Below are positions 39,181 through 52,171 of a stretch of 64,000 nucleotides of DNA, one piece after another. This stretch comes from Brockia lithotrophica (GTDB lineage: Bacteria; Bacillota; Bacilli; Thermicanales; DSM-22653). The DNA lies in contig NZ_RBIJ01000002.1 of the NCBI RefSeq assembly GCF_003633725.1, forward strand, positions 130,598 through 194,597, written 5' to 3'. The notes under the pieces were generated by a model. The model had not been told where the DNA came from and did not search any database. It was given only the letters and a program-made list of their open reading frames with translations. Position 1 is the first letter of the stretch; each line of letters opens with the position of its first letter. The position numbers and the translations under genes are program-made.

Positions 39181-39651
39181 TCACCAGCGGTAGTGGGCAA
39201 AGGCGCGGTTGGCTTCGGCCATGCGGTGCATTTCCTCGCGCTTCTTTACCGCTCCGCCCGTACCTTGCGCGGCGTCGAGAATTTCCGCGGCAAGCTTGTC
39301 GATCATGGAACGTCCTTCCCGCTCACGTGCGGCGAGGACGATCCAACGGATCCCCAGGCTCACGCGGCGGTGTGGGTTTACCTCCACGGGAACGAGGTAG
39401 TTCGCGCCGCCGACGCGCCGCGGGCGCACCTCGAGCACGGGCATCACGTTTTTGAGCGCCGCCTCGAATACCTCGACAGGGTTCTTCCCCGTGCGCTCGC
39501 GAATGCGGTCAAACGCGCCATAGACGATGCGCATGGCCAAGCTCTTCTTCCCGTCGAGCATCACGCGGTTGATGAGCTTGTGAACGTAAACGTTTTGGTA
39601 TACGGGATCCGGGGCGATTTCGCGTTTGGGAACGGGCCCTCTCCGCGGCAT
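39181..39651 (-). CDS. rpsG: Ribosomal protein S7
   Basis: 156 residues, assembly initiator of the small-subunit head. It begins [20 protein letters not shown] and contains [34 protein letters not shown] and the C-terminal AFAHYRW. ATG 39651 has AAAGGAGGGGG upstream. Confidence 0.97.
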   Translation of the reverse strand: MPRRGPVPKREIAPDPVYQNVYVHKLINRVMLDGKKSLAMRIVYGAFDRIRERTGKNPVEVFEAALKNVMPVLEVRPRRVGGANYLVPVEVNPHRRVSLGIRWIVLAAREREGRSMIDKLAAEILDAAQGTGGAVKKREEMHRMAEANRAFAHYRW

Positions 39652-39696
39652 AAGCCCCCTCCTTTCTTTTGACGGTACCCGGCGGTTCCCGTCTCT

Positions 39697-40125
39697 TTAC
39701 TTCTTGGCCTTGGCTTCCTTGGGCCGCTTAGCGCCGTACTTCGAACGCCCCTGCTTCCGGTTCGCCACACCCGCGGCATCCAACGCGCCGCGGATCACCT
39801 TGTAGCGCACGCCCGGGAGGTCCTTCACGCGACCCCCGCGCACGAGAACGACGCTGTGTTCCTGAAGGTTGTGTCCGATCCCCGGGATGTACGCCGTAAC
39901 CTCGATGCCGTTCGTCAGACGAACGCGGGCGTACTTCCGCAAGGCGGAGTTGGGTTTCCTGGGCGTCATCGTACCTACGCGAATGCACACGCCCCGTTTT
40001 TGCGGCGCGGGAAGCACGCGGCGTTCCTTTTTCAAGCTGTTGTAGTGGTAGAGAAGCGCCGGCGCCTTGGACTTCTCCTGGAACTTTTCCCGACCCTTGC
40101 GGATGAGTTGCTGAATCGTCGGCAT
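39697..40125 (-). CDS. rpsL: Ribosomal protein S12 with Arg at the streptomycin position
   Basis: 142 residues, the decoding-centre protein. It carries the Firmicutes insertion [17 protein letters not shown] and the canonical [20 protein letters not shown]. The loop reads [13 protein letters not shown]: Arg56 replaces the lysine (Lys56 in B. subtilis, Lys42/43 in E. coli numbering) whose change to Arg gives streptomycin resistance in laboratory mutants. The other resistance lysine, in GGRVKDLPG, is unchanged. ATG 40125 has GAGGGGGTGA upstream. I call it functional and probably naturally streptomycin-insensitive. Confidence 0.97.
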   Translation of the reverse strand: MPTIQQLIRKGREKFQEKSKAPALLYHYNSLKKERRVLPAPQKRGVCIRVGTMTPRKPNSALRKYARVRLTNGIEVTAYIPGIGHNLQEHSVVLVRGGRVKDLPGVRYKVIRGALDAAGVANRKQGRSKYGAKRPKEAKAKK

Positions 40126-40170
40126 TTGTTCACCCCCTCGAAATTTCCTCGGCTTCCGTGCGCACGAAAG

Positions 40171-40192
40171 GGCGGCCGAATCTTCGGCCGCC
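40171..40192 (-). other. Perfect hairpin between the L7Ae-like gene and rpsL
   Basis: GGCGGCCGAA (40171-40180) and TTCGGCCGCC (40183-40192) can form a nine-base-pair stem with a four-base loop. On the minus strand it is followed by CTTTCG, too poor in T for an ordinary terminator. It may be an RNA processing or stability element, or a leader structure before rpsL. Confidence 0.5.
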
Positions 40193-40266
40193 TTCGCGTC
40201 CCCGGGCGACCCTGCGGTCGGCGCGGCTTCCGAGACTCGCCCAGGGCAGTCCGCATGCCGCGCCCT

Positions 40267-40524
40267 TCACTCCTCTTCCCGCGGAAGGGCGACGACGCTT
40301 GCTCCGACATCGATCCCCGAAGCCCGCCCCAACTCTACCATGGAATCGACGAGTTCTATGGGAACCCCCGTGCGCCGGGCAAGCGCGACGATCGGTGCGA
40401 TGACGTGTTCTTCCGCGTCGCGGGCGACGACGACGAGTCGCACCCCGCCGGCTTCCAAGGCGCGGCGTACGGCCTTTGCCCCGACGATGCGGCGCGACGC
40501 CCTGCGGAGTTCGTCGTACGCCAT
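40267..40524 (-). CDS. rplGB: L7Ae-family ribosomal/K-turn-binding protein (YbxF-like)
   Basis: 85 residues, the small RNA-binding protein found between rpoC and rpsL in Bacilli (B. subtilis YbxF), which binds kink-turn RNA and associates with ribosomes. AKAVRRALEAGGVRLVVVAR, IAPIVALARRTGVPIELVDS and MVELGRASGIDVGASVVAL follow the L7Ae fold. The ATG at 40524 has GGGAGGAAG upstream. Its promoter lies in the end of rpoC. Confidence 0.9.
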   Translation of the reverse strand: MAYDELRRASRRIVGAKAVRRALEAGGVRLVVVARDAEEHVIAPIVALARRTGVPIELVDSMVELGRASGIDVGASVVALPREEE

Positions 40525-40561
40525 CCGCACTTCCTCCCTGGCCCATGGCACGGTAGATATA

Positions 40562-44173
<3,612 letters not shown>

Positions 44174-44182
44174 TCCTCCTCC

Positions 44183-47100
44183 TCACTCGTGCCCGGATTC
44201 CGGCGTCACCGTAAGCGGGAAGAAGAGGGCCTTTTCGTAGCGCGTCTCCTCGTCCAGGAGATCCTCGCGCAGGACGATTTCTTTCCCCTCGTGGTCGAGG
44301 ATCCGCACGTCGAGAGCCAGGCTCTGAAGTTCCTTGACGAGCACCTTAAACGACTCGGGAACCGTAGGCTCGGGAATGTTTTCGCCCTTTACGATCGCCT
44401 CGTACGTCTTGACGCGACCCACGACGTCGTCGGACTTCACCGTGAGGAGCTCTTGGAGCGTATGCGCCGCGCCGTAGGCTTCGAGGGCCCACACCTCCAT
44501 CTCCCCGAACCGTTGGCCGCCGAATTGCGCCTTTCCGCCGAGGGGTTGCTGCGTGACGAGGGAGTACGGGCCCGTAGAGCGGGCGTGAATCTTATCGTCG
44601 ACGAGGTGGATGAGCTTGAGCATGTAGATCACGCCCACGGTCACCCGGTTGTCGAAGGGCTCTCCCGTACGCCCGTCGTAGAGCACGGTCTTGCCGTCCT
44701 CCGGCAGCCCGGCCTCGCGCAACGTCTCCCAGATGTCGTACTCATTCGCCCCGTCGAAGACGGGCGTGGCCACCCAGATCCCGAGTTTTTCCGCCGCCCA
44801 ACCGAGGTGCGTCTCGAGGATCTGGCCGATGTTCATCCGCGAAGGAACGCCCAGGGGATTGAGGACGATGTCTACGGGCGTCCCGTCGGGCAGAAAGGGC
44901 ATATCCTCTACGGGAAGGATGCGGGATACGACGCCCTTATTCCCGTGACGACCCGCCATCTTGTCGCCAACGGAAATCTTGCGCTTTTGGGCGACGTACA
45001 CGCGCACGGCCATGTTTACCCCGGGCGGAAGCTCGTCGCCGTCCTCGCGGCGGAAGACCTTCACGTCGACGACGATTCCCGCACCCCCGTGGGGGACGCG
45101 GAGGGACGTGTCGCGAACCTCGCGCGCCTTTTCCCCAAAGATCGCGTGCAGGAGCCGCTCTTCGGCGGTGAGCTCCGTCATCCCCTTGGGCGTGACCTTT
45201 CCGACCAAGATGTCGCCGTCCTTTACCTCCGCCCCGATGCGGACGATGCCCCGTTCGTCCAGGTTGCGCAGGGCGTCTTCTCCGACGTTGGGGATGTCGC
45301 GGGTGATCTCCTCGGGGCCGAGCTTCGTCTCCCGCGCCTCGATCTCGTACTCTTCGATGTGGATGGAGGTAAAGATGTCCTCCTTCACGAGCCGTTCGCT
45401 CAAGAGGATCGCGTCTTCGTAGTTGTACCCTTCCCAAGGGAGGAACGCGACGAGTACGTTGCGTCCGAGCGCGAGTTCTCCCTGCTCCGTGGACGGACCG
45501 TCGGCGAGGATGTCCCCCTTCTTCACACGGTCGCCCTTGCGGACGATGGGACGTTGGTTCAATGTCGTCCCCTGGTTGGAACGCCGGAACTTCACGAGGC
45601 GGTAAACGTCCACGTCGCCGAGAACCTCTTGGCCGTCGCGAACCTCGATCCGCCGGACGTGGATCTCCCGCGCCGTGACCTTCTCCACGACCCCGTCGTG
45701 ACGCGCGACAACGAGTACGCCGGAGTCCAGCGCAACCCGGTGCTCGATCCCCGTGGCGATGCGCGGCGCCTCCGGCACGAGGAGCGGCACCGCTTGGCGC
45801 TGCATGTTCGCGCCCATGAGGGCGCGGTTGGCGTCGTCGTTCTCGAGGAAGGGGATGCACGCCGTAGAGACGGAGACGAGCTGCTTTGGCGAGACGTCGA
45901 TGAAGTCGATCTGATCCGGAGGCACGGTGACGATTTCGCCTGCACGCCGCGCCGCGATGAGCGTGTCCTTGAGTCGTCCGTCCTCCTCTACAGGAGCGTT
46001 GGCCTGGGCGATCGTGTAGAGCTCCTCTTCGTCCGCCGTGAGGTAGACGATCTCGTCCGTCACGCGCCGCGTCTCCGGATCGACGCGGCGGTACGGAGTT
46101 TCGAGGAACCCGTACTTGTTGATCCGCGCGTACGTGGCGAGGGTGTTGATGAGCCCGATGTTAGGTCCTTCCGGCGTTTCAATGGGACACATCCGTCCGT
46201 AGTGCGAAGGATGGACGTCGCGCACCTCGAAGCCCGCCCGTTCCCGCGTAAGCCCCCCGGGCCCGAGGGCGGACAGGCGACGCTTGTTCGTAAGTTCCGC
46301 CAAGGGGTTCGTCTGGTCCATGAACTGGGAAAGTTGGCTCGAGCCGAAGAACTCCTTGATCGCGGCGATGACAGGCCGGATGTTGATCAAGCTCGCCGGC
46401 GTGGCTCCCTCGTTGTCCTGAATGCTCATGCGCTCGCGGATCACGCGCTCCATGCGCGCGAGACCCACGCGAAACTGCCCCTGCAGGAGTTCGCCCACGG
46501 CGCGCACGCGCCGGTTCCCCAGGTGGTCGATGTCGTCCGTCGACCCGATTCCGTGGTACAATCCGATCAGGTAGTTCACGGTCGCCACGATGTCCGCCAG
46601 CGTGAGCACGCGGACGTCCTCGGGGATTCTCCCGTTCCCGATGACCTTGACGACCTTCCCTTCCTGCGTGCGGGAGTAGACGAGCACCTCCTGAACGCGC
46701 ACTTCCCGCTCTTCTCCCAGAGGTGCGCTCAGGCGGTACACCTTCTCGCCCAAGCCTCGGTCGAAGTAGGGAATCAGCCGGTCGAGAAGTCGGCGGTCAA
46801 CCGTTCGGCCTTCCTCGGCCAGGAGCTCGCCGGTTTCCGGATCCACGAGGTTCTCTGCGAGGCGGAGTCCCAAAAGGCGGTTCTTTAAGGAGAGCTTCTT
46901 GTTGATCTTGTATCGGCCGACGGGAGCGAGGTCGTAGCGCCGCGGATCGAAGAAGCGGCTCAGGAGGAGGGCACGCGCGTTTTCCGCGGTGGGCGGCTCT
47001 CCCGGCCGCAAGCGCTCGTAAATTTCCACGAGCGCGCGCTCGGCGCTGTCCACGTTGTCCTTATCTAAGGTGTTCGCGAGGAGGACGTCGTCCCCGAAGA

Positions 47101-47725
47101 GGTTGAGGATCTCGTACGAGGTGGAAAAACCTAGGGCGCGCAGAAGGATCGTCACCGGGAGTTTGCGCGTGCGGTCTACGCGCGTGTAGAGGACGTCCCG
47201 AAAGTCCCCCTCGAACTCAAGCCACGCCCCGCGGTTGGGAATCACGGTAGCGCCGTACGCGCGCTTCCCGTTTTTGTCCACCTGTTCGGAAAAGTAGACG
47301 CTGGGCGAGCGCACGAGTTGGCTTACGATCACCCGTTCCGCCCCGTTGATGATAAACGTCCCCGTCTCCGTCATGAGCGGGAGGTCGCCCATGAAGACCT
47401 CCTGCTCCTTGACTTCCCCCGTCTGGAGGTTGATGAGGCGCACGCGGGCGCGCAAAGGCGCGGCGTACGTCTGGTCGCGATCCTTGCATTCCTCGACCGA
47501 GTACTTCGGCTCCCCGAGCGTGTAGTCGAGGAACTCGAGCTGGAGGTTCCCCGTATAGTCCTGAATCGGGGAGATTTCCCGGAACAGCTCAAGAAGGCCC
47601 TCCTTAAGGAACCACTCGTAGGACGCGCGTTGGATCTCGATGAGGTTGGGAAGCTCGAGCACTTCGGGCAGGCGCGAGTACGTCCGCCGGGTCCTACGGC
47701 CGTAGGTGACCCACTTCCCCGCCAA
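44183..47725 (-). CDS. rpoB: RNA polymerase subunit beta with Asn at the His526 position
   Basis: 1180 residues. The N-terminus after the TTG at 47725 ([20 protein letters not shown]) matches Bacilli RpoB, and GGAGGTG lies upstream; longer readings add non-homologous residues. The rifampicin region reads [18 protein letters not shown], then [16 protein letters not shown]: Asn480 (codon 46288-46286) stands where B. subtilis has His482 and E. coli His526. Changes at this residue lower rifampicin binding. The serine of RRLSALG (E. coli 531) is normal. The rest, including [20 protein letters not shown] and the C-terminal [20 protein letters not shown], is canonical. Confidence 0.98.
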   Translation of the reverse strand: MAGKWVTYGRRTRRTYSRLPEVLELPNLIEIQRASYEWFLKEGLLELFREISPIQDYTGNLQLEFLDYTLGEPKYSVEECKDRDQTYAAPLRARVRLINLQTGEVKEQEVFMGDLPLMTETGTFIINGAERVIVSQLVRSPSVYFSEQVDKNGKRAYGATVIPNRGAWLEFEGDFRDVLYTRVDRTRKLPVTILLRALGFSTSYEILNLFGDDVLLANTLDKDNVDSAERALVEIYERLRPGEPPTAENARALLLSRFFDPRRYDLAPVGRYKINKKLSLKNRLLGLRLAENLVDPETGELLAEEGRTVDRRLLDRLIPYFDRGLGEKVYRLSAPLGEEREVRVQEVLVYSRTQEGKVVKVIGNGRIPEDVRVLTLADIVATVNYLIGLYHGIGSTDDIDHLGNRRVRAVGELLQGQFRVGLARMERVIRERMSIQDNEGATPASLINIRPVIAAIKEFFGSSQLSQFMDQTNPLAELTNKRRLSALGPGGLTRERAGFEVRDVHPSHYGRMCPIETPEGPNIGLINTLATYARINKYGFLETPYRRVDPETRRVTDEIVYLTADEEELYTIAQANAPVEEDGRLKDTLIAARRAGEIVTVPPDQIDFIDVSPKQLVSVSTACIPFLENDDANRALMGANMQRQAVPLLVPEAPRIATGIEHRVALDSGVLVVARHDGVVEKVTAREIHVRRIEVRDGQEVLGDVDVYRLVKFRRSNQGTTLNQRPIVRKGDRVKKGDILADGPSTEQGELALGRNVLVAFLPWEGYNYEDAILLSERLVKEDIFTSIHIEEYEIEARETKLGPEEITRDIPNVGEDALRNLDERGIVRIGAEVKDGDILVGKVTPKGMTELTAEERLLHAIFGEKAREVRDTSLRVPHGGAGIVVDVKVFRREDGDELPPGVNMAVRVYVAQKRKISVGDKMAGRHGNKGVVSRILPVEDMPFLPDGTPVDIVLNPLGVPSRMNIGQILETHLGWAAEKLGIWVATPVFDGANEYDIWETLREAGLPEDGKTVLYDGRTGEPFDNRVTVGVIYMLKLIHLVDDKIHARSTGPYSLVTQQPLGGKAQFGGQRFGEMEVWALEAYGAAHTLQELLTVKSDDVVGRVKTYEAIVKGENIPEPTVPESFKVLVKELQSLALDVRILDHEGKEIVLREDLLDEETRYEKALFFPLTVTPESGHE

Positions 47726-47843
47726 GGACCAACACCTCCACCCCGTGGTCAAACGCAAAAAAGAAAAACCGGGCCCACCTATCCCCTCAGTATGTGCCCA
47801 AACGCCGGGAGGTTATGCGCCCGTCTGATCAATGGCATTTGTG

Positions 47844-47872
47844 TATTCTATCAAGAAGGCGCCGGCAACGCA
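47844..47872 (-). promoter_or_regulatory. Promoter of rpoBC
   Basis: TTGCGT, 17 bases, TAGAAT on the minus strand, just after the methyltransferase stop. The leader to the TTG start of rpoB would be about 110 bases. Confidence 0.7.
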
Positions 47873-47877
47873 AGGGG

Positions 47878-48492
47878 CTACTCCCCAAAATTCCGCCGCC
47901 GCGCGGCACGAAACACGCGGTATCCGCCGCCGCGGGCGACGAGTTCCGCCTCCCCGGCGAGGTCGGCGAGAAAGGCGAGGTGCCGCTCGGCACCCTGGCG
48001 CGTGCGCACGACCGTCCAAAGCTCGCCTCCGGGGATCAAGCGCGCGAGGGCTTGCCGGTAGAGGGAAAAGACGAGCGCCTGCCCTGCGCGAATGGGAGGA
48101 TTCGTGAGCACGGTATGAAACCTGAGGTCGGGAGGGAGAACGTCGAGGTCCTCGCCGACGACGACGTGGACGCGCTCCACCCTGTTTTCGCGGGCGTTGC
48201 GCTCCGCAAGCTCAGCGGCACGACGGTTCACCTCGAGCATCCACACCTCCGCCTGCGGGACGACGCGGGCCGCCACGATGCCCAAAACCCCGTACCCAGC
48301 GCCAAGATCGAGGATCCGGGCGCCGTCCGGAGCTTGGAACACCTCCGCGAGAAGCCGCGTCCCCCGGTCGATCCGCTCCGGCGAAAACACCCCGCGATCC
48401 GTCCAAAAGACCAGCCTTTCCCCCCGAAGCACGACCTCCAGACGGCGCAGGGCATGCGGTGCTCCCGGATCGCGGGTGAAGTAGTGCTCCAC
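47878..48492 (-). CDS. RsmC-like class I SAM methyltransferase (YbxB)
   Basis: 204 residues. The SAM site is ILDLGAGYGVLGIVAA and the catalytic NPPIRAG motif marks N-methylation of a nucleobase, as in 16S rRNA guanine methyltransferase RsmC. It lacks the N-terminal half of E. coli RsmC, as does B. subtilis YbxB, which sits in this same place between rplL and rpoB. The GTG at 48492 has GGAGGTGG upstream. The rRNA target is inferred from the family. Confidence 0.9.
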   Translation of the reverse strand: MEHYFTRDPGAPHALRRLEVVLRGERLVFWTDRGVFSPERIDRGTRLLAEVFQAPDGARILDLGAGYGVLGIVAARVVPQAEVWMLEVNRRAAELAERNARENRVERVHVVVGEDLDVLPPDLRFHTVLTNPPIRAGQALVFSLYRQALARLIPGGELWTVVRTRQGAERHLAFLADLAGEAELVARGGGYRVFRAARRRNFGE

Positions 48493-48544
48493 GCGTCCAC
48501 CTCCGCACACGTGGTCGAACCGAAAAAGCGCGAAAAGACGGAGT

Positions 48545-48572
48545 GGGCAGGAAAGGAACCCCTCTCCTGCCC
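48545..48572 (-). terminator. Hairpin after rplL
   Basis: GGGCAGGA (48545-48552) and TCCTGCCC (48565-48572) form an eight-base-pair stem 20 bases after the rplL stop. T-rich sequence follows only after a gap (TCTTTTCGCGCTTTTTC), so it may be a partial terminator that lowers methyltransferase expression relative to rplL. Confidence 0.45.
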
Positions 48573-48591
48573 CTCAACGAGAACACTGGAT

Positions 48592-48975
48592 TTACTTGAG
48601 TTCGACTTCGGCGCCCGCTTCTTCGAGCTTCTTCTTGATCGCCTCGGCCTCCTCCTTGCTCACGCCCTCCTTAACCGGCTTGGGCGCGCCGTCAACAAGG
48701 TCCTTGGCCTCCTTAAGCCCGAGGCCCGTGATTTCGCGGACGACCTTGATCACGTTGATCTTTGCCTGACCTGCGCTCTTCAGGATCACGTCGAACGAGG
48801 TCTTTTCCTCCGCCTTCGCCTCGGCAGGGGCAGCCGCCGCCGCGCCCGCAACCGGCATCGCCGCAACAGGAGCTACGGCGCTCACGCCAAATTCCTCTTC
48901 GAGGGCCTTGACGAGCTCGTTGAGCTCCGCAACCGTCATCTTCTTGATCTCTTCGATGAACGCCTTGACGTCCAC
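48592..48975 (-). CDS. rplL: Ribosomal protein L7/L12
   Basis: 127 residues, the multi-copy stalk protein that recruits translational GTPases. N-terminal dimer domain (about 1-35), Ala-rich hinge ([17 protein letters not shown]) and C-terminal factor-binding domain ([20 protein letters not shown]). The GTG at 48975 has AAAGGAGG upstream. It is regulated with rplJ through the L10 leader. Confidence 0.97.
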   Translation of the reverse strand: MDVKAFIEEIKKMTVAELNELVKALEEEFGVSAVAPVAAMPVAGAAAAAPAEAKAEEKTSFDVILKSAGQAKINVIKVVREITGLGLKEAKDLVDGAPKPVKEGVSKEEAEAIKKKLEEAGAEVELK

Positions 48976-49072
48976 GGTTCCAACCTCCTTTGGAGTTTTC
49001 GCGGCCTAGACCGGCCTTCCGTCCGCGTAAGACGCGCGCGCTTCGAAGCGGGTACCGGATAAAGCCCCTACG

Positions 49073-49633
49073 CTACGAAGCCTGCGCCTTGAGCTTGGCG
49101 ACTTCCTCGAGACCATACCGCAGATTCCGCAGCGGGGTATGGGTGAGGCTCTGAAGCGTTCCGACGAACCGCGTGATGGGCGCCTGAATCCCACCGACGA
49201 GTTGGGCGAGGAGTACTTCCCGCGGGGGAAGCTTGGCGATCGCGTCGACGCCGTCGCGGTCGTACACGCGCCCCTCCACCCATCCGGCCTTCACCTGGAA
49301 GCCCTCGTGCTCCTTGGTAAGTTCGAAGAGGAGCTTCGCCATCGCCGCAGCATCGCCGTAGGCAAAGGCAAAAATCGTCGGCCCTGTGAGGTACCCCTCC
49401 AAACCTCGAATCCCCGCGGCGGCAGCGGCAAGGCGGAAAAGGGTGTTCTTGTAGACGACGAGCTCGCCGCCCGCCTCCCGAACGCGCCGCCGGAATCCGG
49501 ACAACGTGGCCACGGGGATCCCCCGGTACTCTACGAGGTACACCCCTTGGCTGCGGCCGATCTTCTCCCGGATCTCCTCGACCAGAGCCACCTTTTCCGG
49601 ACGCTCCGCACCTTTTACGACCCAGTGGGCCAA
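49073..49633 (-). CDS. rplJ: Ribosomal protein L10
   Basis: 186 residues, stalk base. The rRNA-binding domain has VYLVEYRGIPVATLSGFRRR, VYKNTLFRLA and GYLTGPTIFAFAYGD; the C-terminal helix binds L7/L12 dimers. The start appears to be TTG at 49633 with GGGGGTG upstream; an in-frame GTG at 49642 lies within that site. The leader at 49688-49840 carries an L10-type binding structure and a terminator, so the L10-L12 complex probably represses its own synthesis. Confidence 0.95.
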   Translation of the reverse strand: MAHWVVKGAERPEKVALVEEIREKIGRSQGVYLVEYRGIPVATLSGFRRRVREAGGELVVYKNTLFRLAAAAAGIRGLEGYLTGPTIFAFAYGDAAAMAKLLFELTKEHEGFQVKAGWVEGRVYDRDGVDAIAKLPPREVLLAQLVGGIQAPITRFVGTLQSLTHTPLRNLRYGLEEVAKLKAQAS

Positions 49634-49687
49634 CCGGTTCACCCCCTTCCACGCTTGCGCGAGATCCCTTCGACCCGCCGCGCCACG

Positions 49688-49718
49688 AAAAAACCCCGCT
49701 CGTGGCGGGGCACCGAAA
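49688..49718 (-). terminator. Leader terminator upstream of rplJ
   Basis: CCCCGC and GCGGGG pair around a five-base loop, with six T following on the minus strand. It lies 55 bases before the rplJ start and after the L10 leader, and so looks like an attenuator controlled by the leader. Confidence 0.8.
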
Positions 49719-49749
49719 AAAGGCGACAGACGCCGGGTTTCCGACGCGC

Positions 49750-49840
49750 ACCTCGGAAGGCGGGATCTCCCCATTATGCCGCGGCGTCGCCGCGGGCACC
49801 TTCCGTCTTCGGTGCCTCCGAATCTATTCGGGTCAAAGGC
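49750..49840 (-). ncRNA. Ribosomal protein L10 leader
   Basis: On the minus strand the sequence between rplA and rplJ contains AAGACGGAAGGTG, a GC-rich hairpin (CCGCGGCGACGCCGCGG), then ATAATGGGGAGA and CCTTCCGAGGTG. The outer parts, GGAAGG and CCTTCC, pair. This matches the known Firmicutes L10 leader, which binds the L10-L12 complex. A strong terminator follows. Confidence 0.8.
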
Positions 49841-49857
49841 CTGACCTTCTTTGCATC

Positions 49858-50550
49858 TCAGGCGATTTCGCTCAGATCCACGGGAATCCCAGGACCCATC
49901 GTCGCGCTCAACGTGACGTTTCGAATGTACTGGCCTCGCGCGGCGGCGGGCTTGAGCCGCTTCAACTGGTCCAAAAAGGCGCGCAAGTTTTCTTCGAGGT
50001 GTTCCGTGGGGAAGGACACCTTGCCGATGGGGATGTGGACGTTGCCCTGCTTGTCGGTGCGGAACTCCACGCGCCCCATCTTGATCTCGCGCACGGCCTT
50101 CGCTACGTCTTGGGTCACCGTCCCCGTCTTCGGGTTCGGCATGAGTCCCCGCGGCCCGAGAATCTTCCCGAGGCGGCCGACGAGACCCATCATGTCCGGG
50201 GTGGCTACGGCGACGTCGAAGTCGAGGAAGCCCTGTTCGATCCGGGAGACGAGCTCCTCCGCCCCCACGATATCCGCACCGGCCTCCTGCGCCTCTTTCG
50301 CCTTGTCCCCCTTGGCGAACACGAGGACGCGCATCGTCTTCCCCGTCCCGTGGGGAAGGACGACCGTCCCGCGCACCTGCTGGTCGGCCTTACGCACGTC
50401 CACGCCAAGGCGCACCGCCGCCTCTACCGTCGCGTCAAAGGAGGCGTACGACGTGCGCTTTACCAGTTCGATGGCCTCCCGCACACTGTACCGGCGGTCC
50501 TTTTCCACGAGCTTGAGCGCTTCCAAGTAGTTCTTCCCGCGCTTGGGCAT
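49858..50550 (-). CDS. rplA: Ribosomal protein L1
   Basis: 230 residues, the mobile L1 stalk protein. It begins [20 protein letters not shown] and contains [10 protein letters not shown], the hinge [20 protein letters not shown] and [23 protein letters not shown] 50550 has GGAGGTGGAAGGA upstream. It follows rplK by 48 bases. Confidence 0.97.
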   Translation of the reverse strand: MPKRGKNYLEALKLVEKDRRYSVREAIELVKRTSYASFDATVEAAVRLGVDVRKADQQVRGTVVLPHGTGKTMRVLVFAKGDKAKEAQEAGADIVGAEELVSRIEQGFLDFDVAVATPDMMGLVGRLGKILGPRGLMPNPKTGTVTQDVAKAVREIKMGRVEFRTDKQGNVHIPIGKVSFPTEHLEENLRAFLDQLKRLKPAAARGQYIRNVTLSATMGPGIPVDLSEIA

Positions 50551-50598
50551 TCCTTCCACCTCCGTGGTGCGAGCGGGGAAACCCCTCCCACGCAACCT

Positions 50599-51024
50599 TT
50601 AGTCCTCGACGACGATGCCCATGCTCCGGGCGGTTCCCTCGATCATGCTCATCGCCGCCTCGAGGGAATTCGCGTTCAAATCCTTCATCTTGAGGGCGGC
50701 GATTTCCCGCAGCTTCTCGCGGGAGATCTTGCCCACGATCCGCTTGTTGGGTTCTCCCGAGCCCTTTTCCACGCCCGCGGCCTTTTTGAGCAGGTCGGAT
50801 GCCGGCGGCGTCTTCGTCACAAAGGTAAACGACCGGTCCTCGTACACGGTGATCTCCACCGGCACGATCGAGCCAGCCATGTCCGCCGTTCGGGCGTTGA
50901 ACTCCTTGACGAAGGCCATGATGTTGACTCCCGCCTGCCCCAAAGCCGGACCTACGGGCGGAGCCGGGGAAGCTTTCCCACCAGGGATCTGGAGTTTGAT
51001 GACTTTGACGACCTTCTTTGCCAC
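50599..51024 (-). CDS. rplK: Ribosomal protein L11
   Basis: 141 residues at the GTPase-associated centre. [20 protein letters not shown] contains the proline-rich thiostrepton-contact helix and looks wild type; [20 protein letters not shown] and the C-terminal RSMGIVVED are normal. The GTG at 51024 has GGGGGGAGA upstream. It has its own promoter at 51069. Confidence 0.97.
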   Translation of the reverse strand: MAKKVVKVIKLQIPGGKASPAPPVGPALGQAGVNIMAFVKEFNARTADMAGSIVPVEITVYEDRSFTFVTKTPPASDLLKKAAGVEKGSGEPNKRIVGKISREKLREIAALKMKDLNANSLEAAMSMIEGTARSMGIVVED

Positions 51025-51068
51025 GCGTTCTCCCCCCTTCCGCCTTCGGAAGCCACGTCCGTCGCCCG

Positions 51069-51097
51069 AGTTTACCACGGCCGAAACCGCGTTGCAA
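51069..51097 (-). promoter_or_regulatory. Promoter of rplK-rplA
   Basis: TTGCAA, 17 bases, TAAACT on the minus strand, giving a leader of about 40 bases. It lies in the 124-base interval between nusG and rplK. Confidence 0.78.
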
Positions 51098-51148
51098 GCT
51101 CCGGCGCGAGGCGGTGCGCCAACGAGCGCCCCGGGAAGCGAAGCCGCC

Positions 51149-51694
51149 TCAGTGGCGCTCCACCTGGTGGAAGTCGAGCTCTACGGGAGTCTCACGGCCA
51201 AAAAAGTCCACGAGGACGCGCACCTTTTTCCGAACCTCGTCCACGTGGTCCACCACGCCGTACATCCCCTCGAGCGGACCCTCACGCACCTCTACCCGGT
51301 CGCCGACGCGAAACGAGACCTCTGTTCGCGGGGTCTCCACGCCGAGGCGCGCGAGTATGCGCTCTGCCTCCTCCGGGGAAAGGGGGAGCGGCTTCATTCC
51401 AGGACCTTGGGCGCCGACGAACCCCGTGACGCCCGGTGTGTTCCGGACGACGTACCACGATTCGTCGGTCATGATCATCTCCACGAGGACGTACCCCGGG
51501 AAGATCCGGCGTTCGTGTTTATGTACCTTGCCGTTTTTTACCTCTTCGACCTCTTCCGTAGGTACGACCACGCGAAAGATGCGGTCCTGCATCCCCATGG
51601 ACTGCACGCGCTTTTCGAGGTTCGCCTTGACCTTGTTTTCATACCCAGAAAACGTGTGCACAACGTACCATTGCGGCTCTTCGCCCACGTCCAT
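51149..51694 (-). CDS. nusG: Transcription elongation factor NusG
   Basis: 181 residues. The NGN domain ([20 protein letters not shown] to [11 protein letters not shown]) binds the beta' clamp, and a C-terminal KOW domain ([18 protein letters not shown]) contacts other factors. It couples or pauses transcription. The ATG at 51694 has GGGAGGGGAGGG upstream; the GTG at 51715 lies inside secE. It is co-transcribed with rpmG and secE. Confidence 0.97.
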   Translation of the reverse strand: MDVGEEPQWYVVHTFSGYENKVKANLEKRVQSMGMQDRIFRVVVPTEEVEEVKNGKVHKHERRIFPGYVLVEMIMTDESWYVVRNTPGVTGFVGAQGPGMKPLPLSPEEAERILARLGVETPRTEVSFRVGDRVEVREGPLEGMYGVVDHVDEVRKKVRVLVDFFGRETPVELDFHQVERH

Positions 51695-51711
51695 ACCCTC
51701 CCCTCCCGGAC

Positions 51712-51924
51712 TCACCAGAGGAAGGTTCGGACGAGAAATGCGAGGAGCACGTCCAGCCCGTAGAAGAACAACGCCACGATCGCAACGGTGGCGAGTACGA
51801 CGTACGTGTACGTCGCGAGTTCCTTCCGCGTGGGCCAGCGAACCTTTTTGAGCTCCGCAACGCTCTCGCGGAAAAAGGTCCGCATCTGCCGGTACGCCGC
51901 CCCGATCCTCGCCGCAACCCCCAC
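51712..51924 (-). CDS. secE: Protein translocase subunit SecE
   Basis: 70 residues with an amphipathic helix (RESVAELKKVRWPTRKELAT, the conserved SecE motif) and one transmembrane segment (about 42-65). It clamps SecY in the membrane. The GTG at 51924 has GAGGAGGGAA upstream; 16 bases separate it from rpmG. Confidence 0.96.
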   Translation of the reverse strand: MGVAARIGAAYRQMRTFFRESVAELKKVRWPTRKELATYTYVVLATVAIVALFFYGLDVLLAFLVRTFLW

Positions 51925-51940
51925 GAACTTCCCTCCTCGG

Positions 51941-52090
51941 TCACTTCGTTTCCCGGTGGAGGGTGTGCGTCCGGCAGTACTTGCAGTACTTCCGGAGTTC
52001 CAGACGTTCCGGGTGCTTCTGCTTGTTCTTCGTCGTCGCGTAGTTCCGACGCTTGCACTGCGTGCATTCCAACGTGACTACGACGCGCAC
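51941..52090 (-). CDS. rpmG: Ribosomal protein L33, zinc type
   Basis: 49 residues, large-subunit E-site region. Cys9, Cys12, Cys36 and Cys39 (CTQC, CKYC) form the zinc site, so it is the C+ form. [20 protein letters not shown] is typical. The GTG at 52090 has GGGGTGGGGTGA upstream and lies 26 bases after the -10 box. Confidence 0.96.
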   Translation of the reverse strand: MRVVVTLECTQCKRRNYATTKNKQKHPERLELRKYCKYCRTHTLHRETK

Positions 52091-52116
52091 GTCACCCCAC
52101 CCCCTCATACCCGTTG

Positions 52117-52145
52117 AATGTAGCACGGATAGGAGGAGATGTCAA
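52117..52145 (-). promoter_or_regulatory. Promoter of rpmG-secE-nusG
   Basis: TTGACA, 17 bases, TACATT on the minus strand; a near-consensus sigma-A promoter between sigH and rpmG. Confidence 0.87.
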
Positions 52146-52171
52146 CGGTTTCGGGCGCGTCGCGCGGCGGT

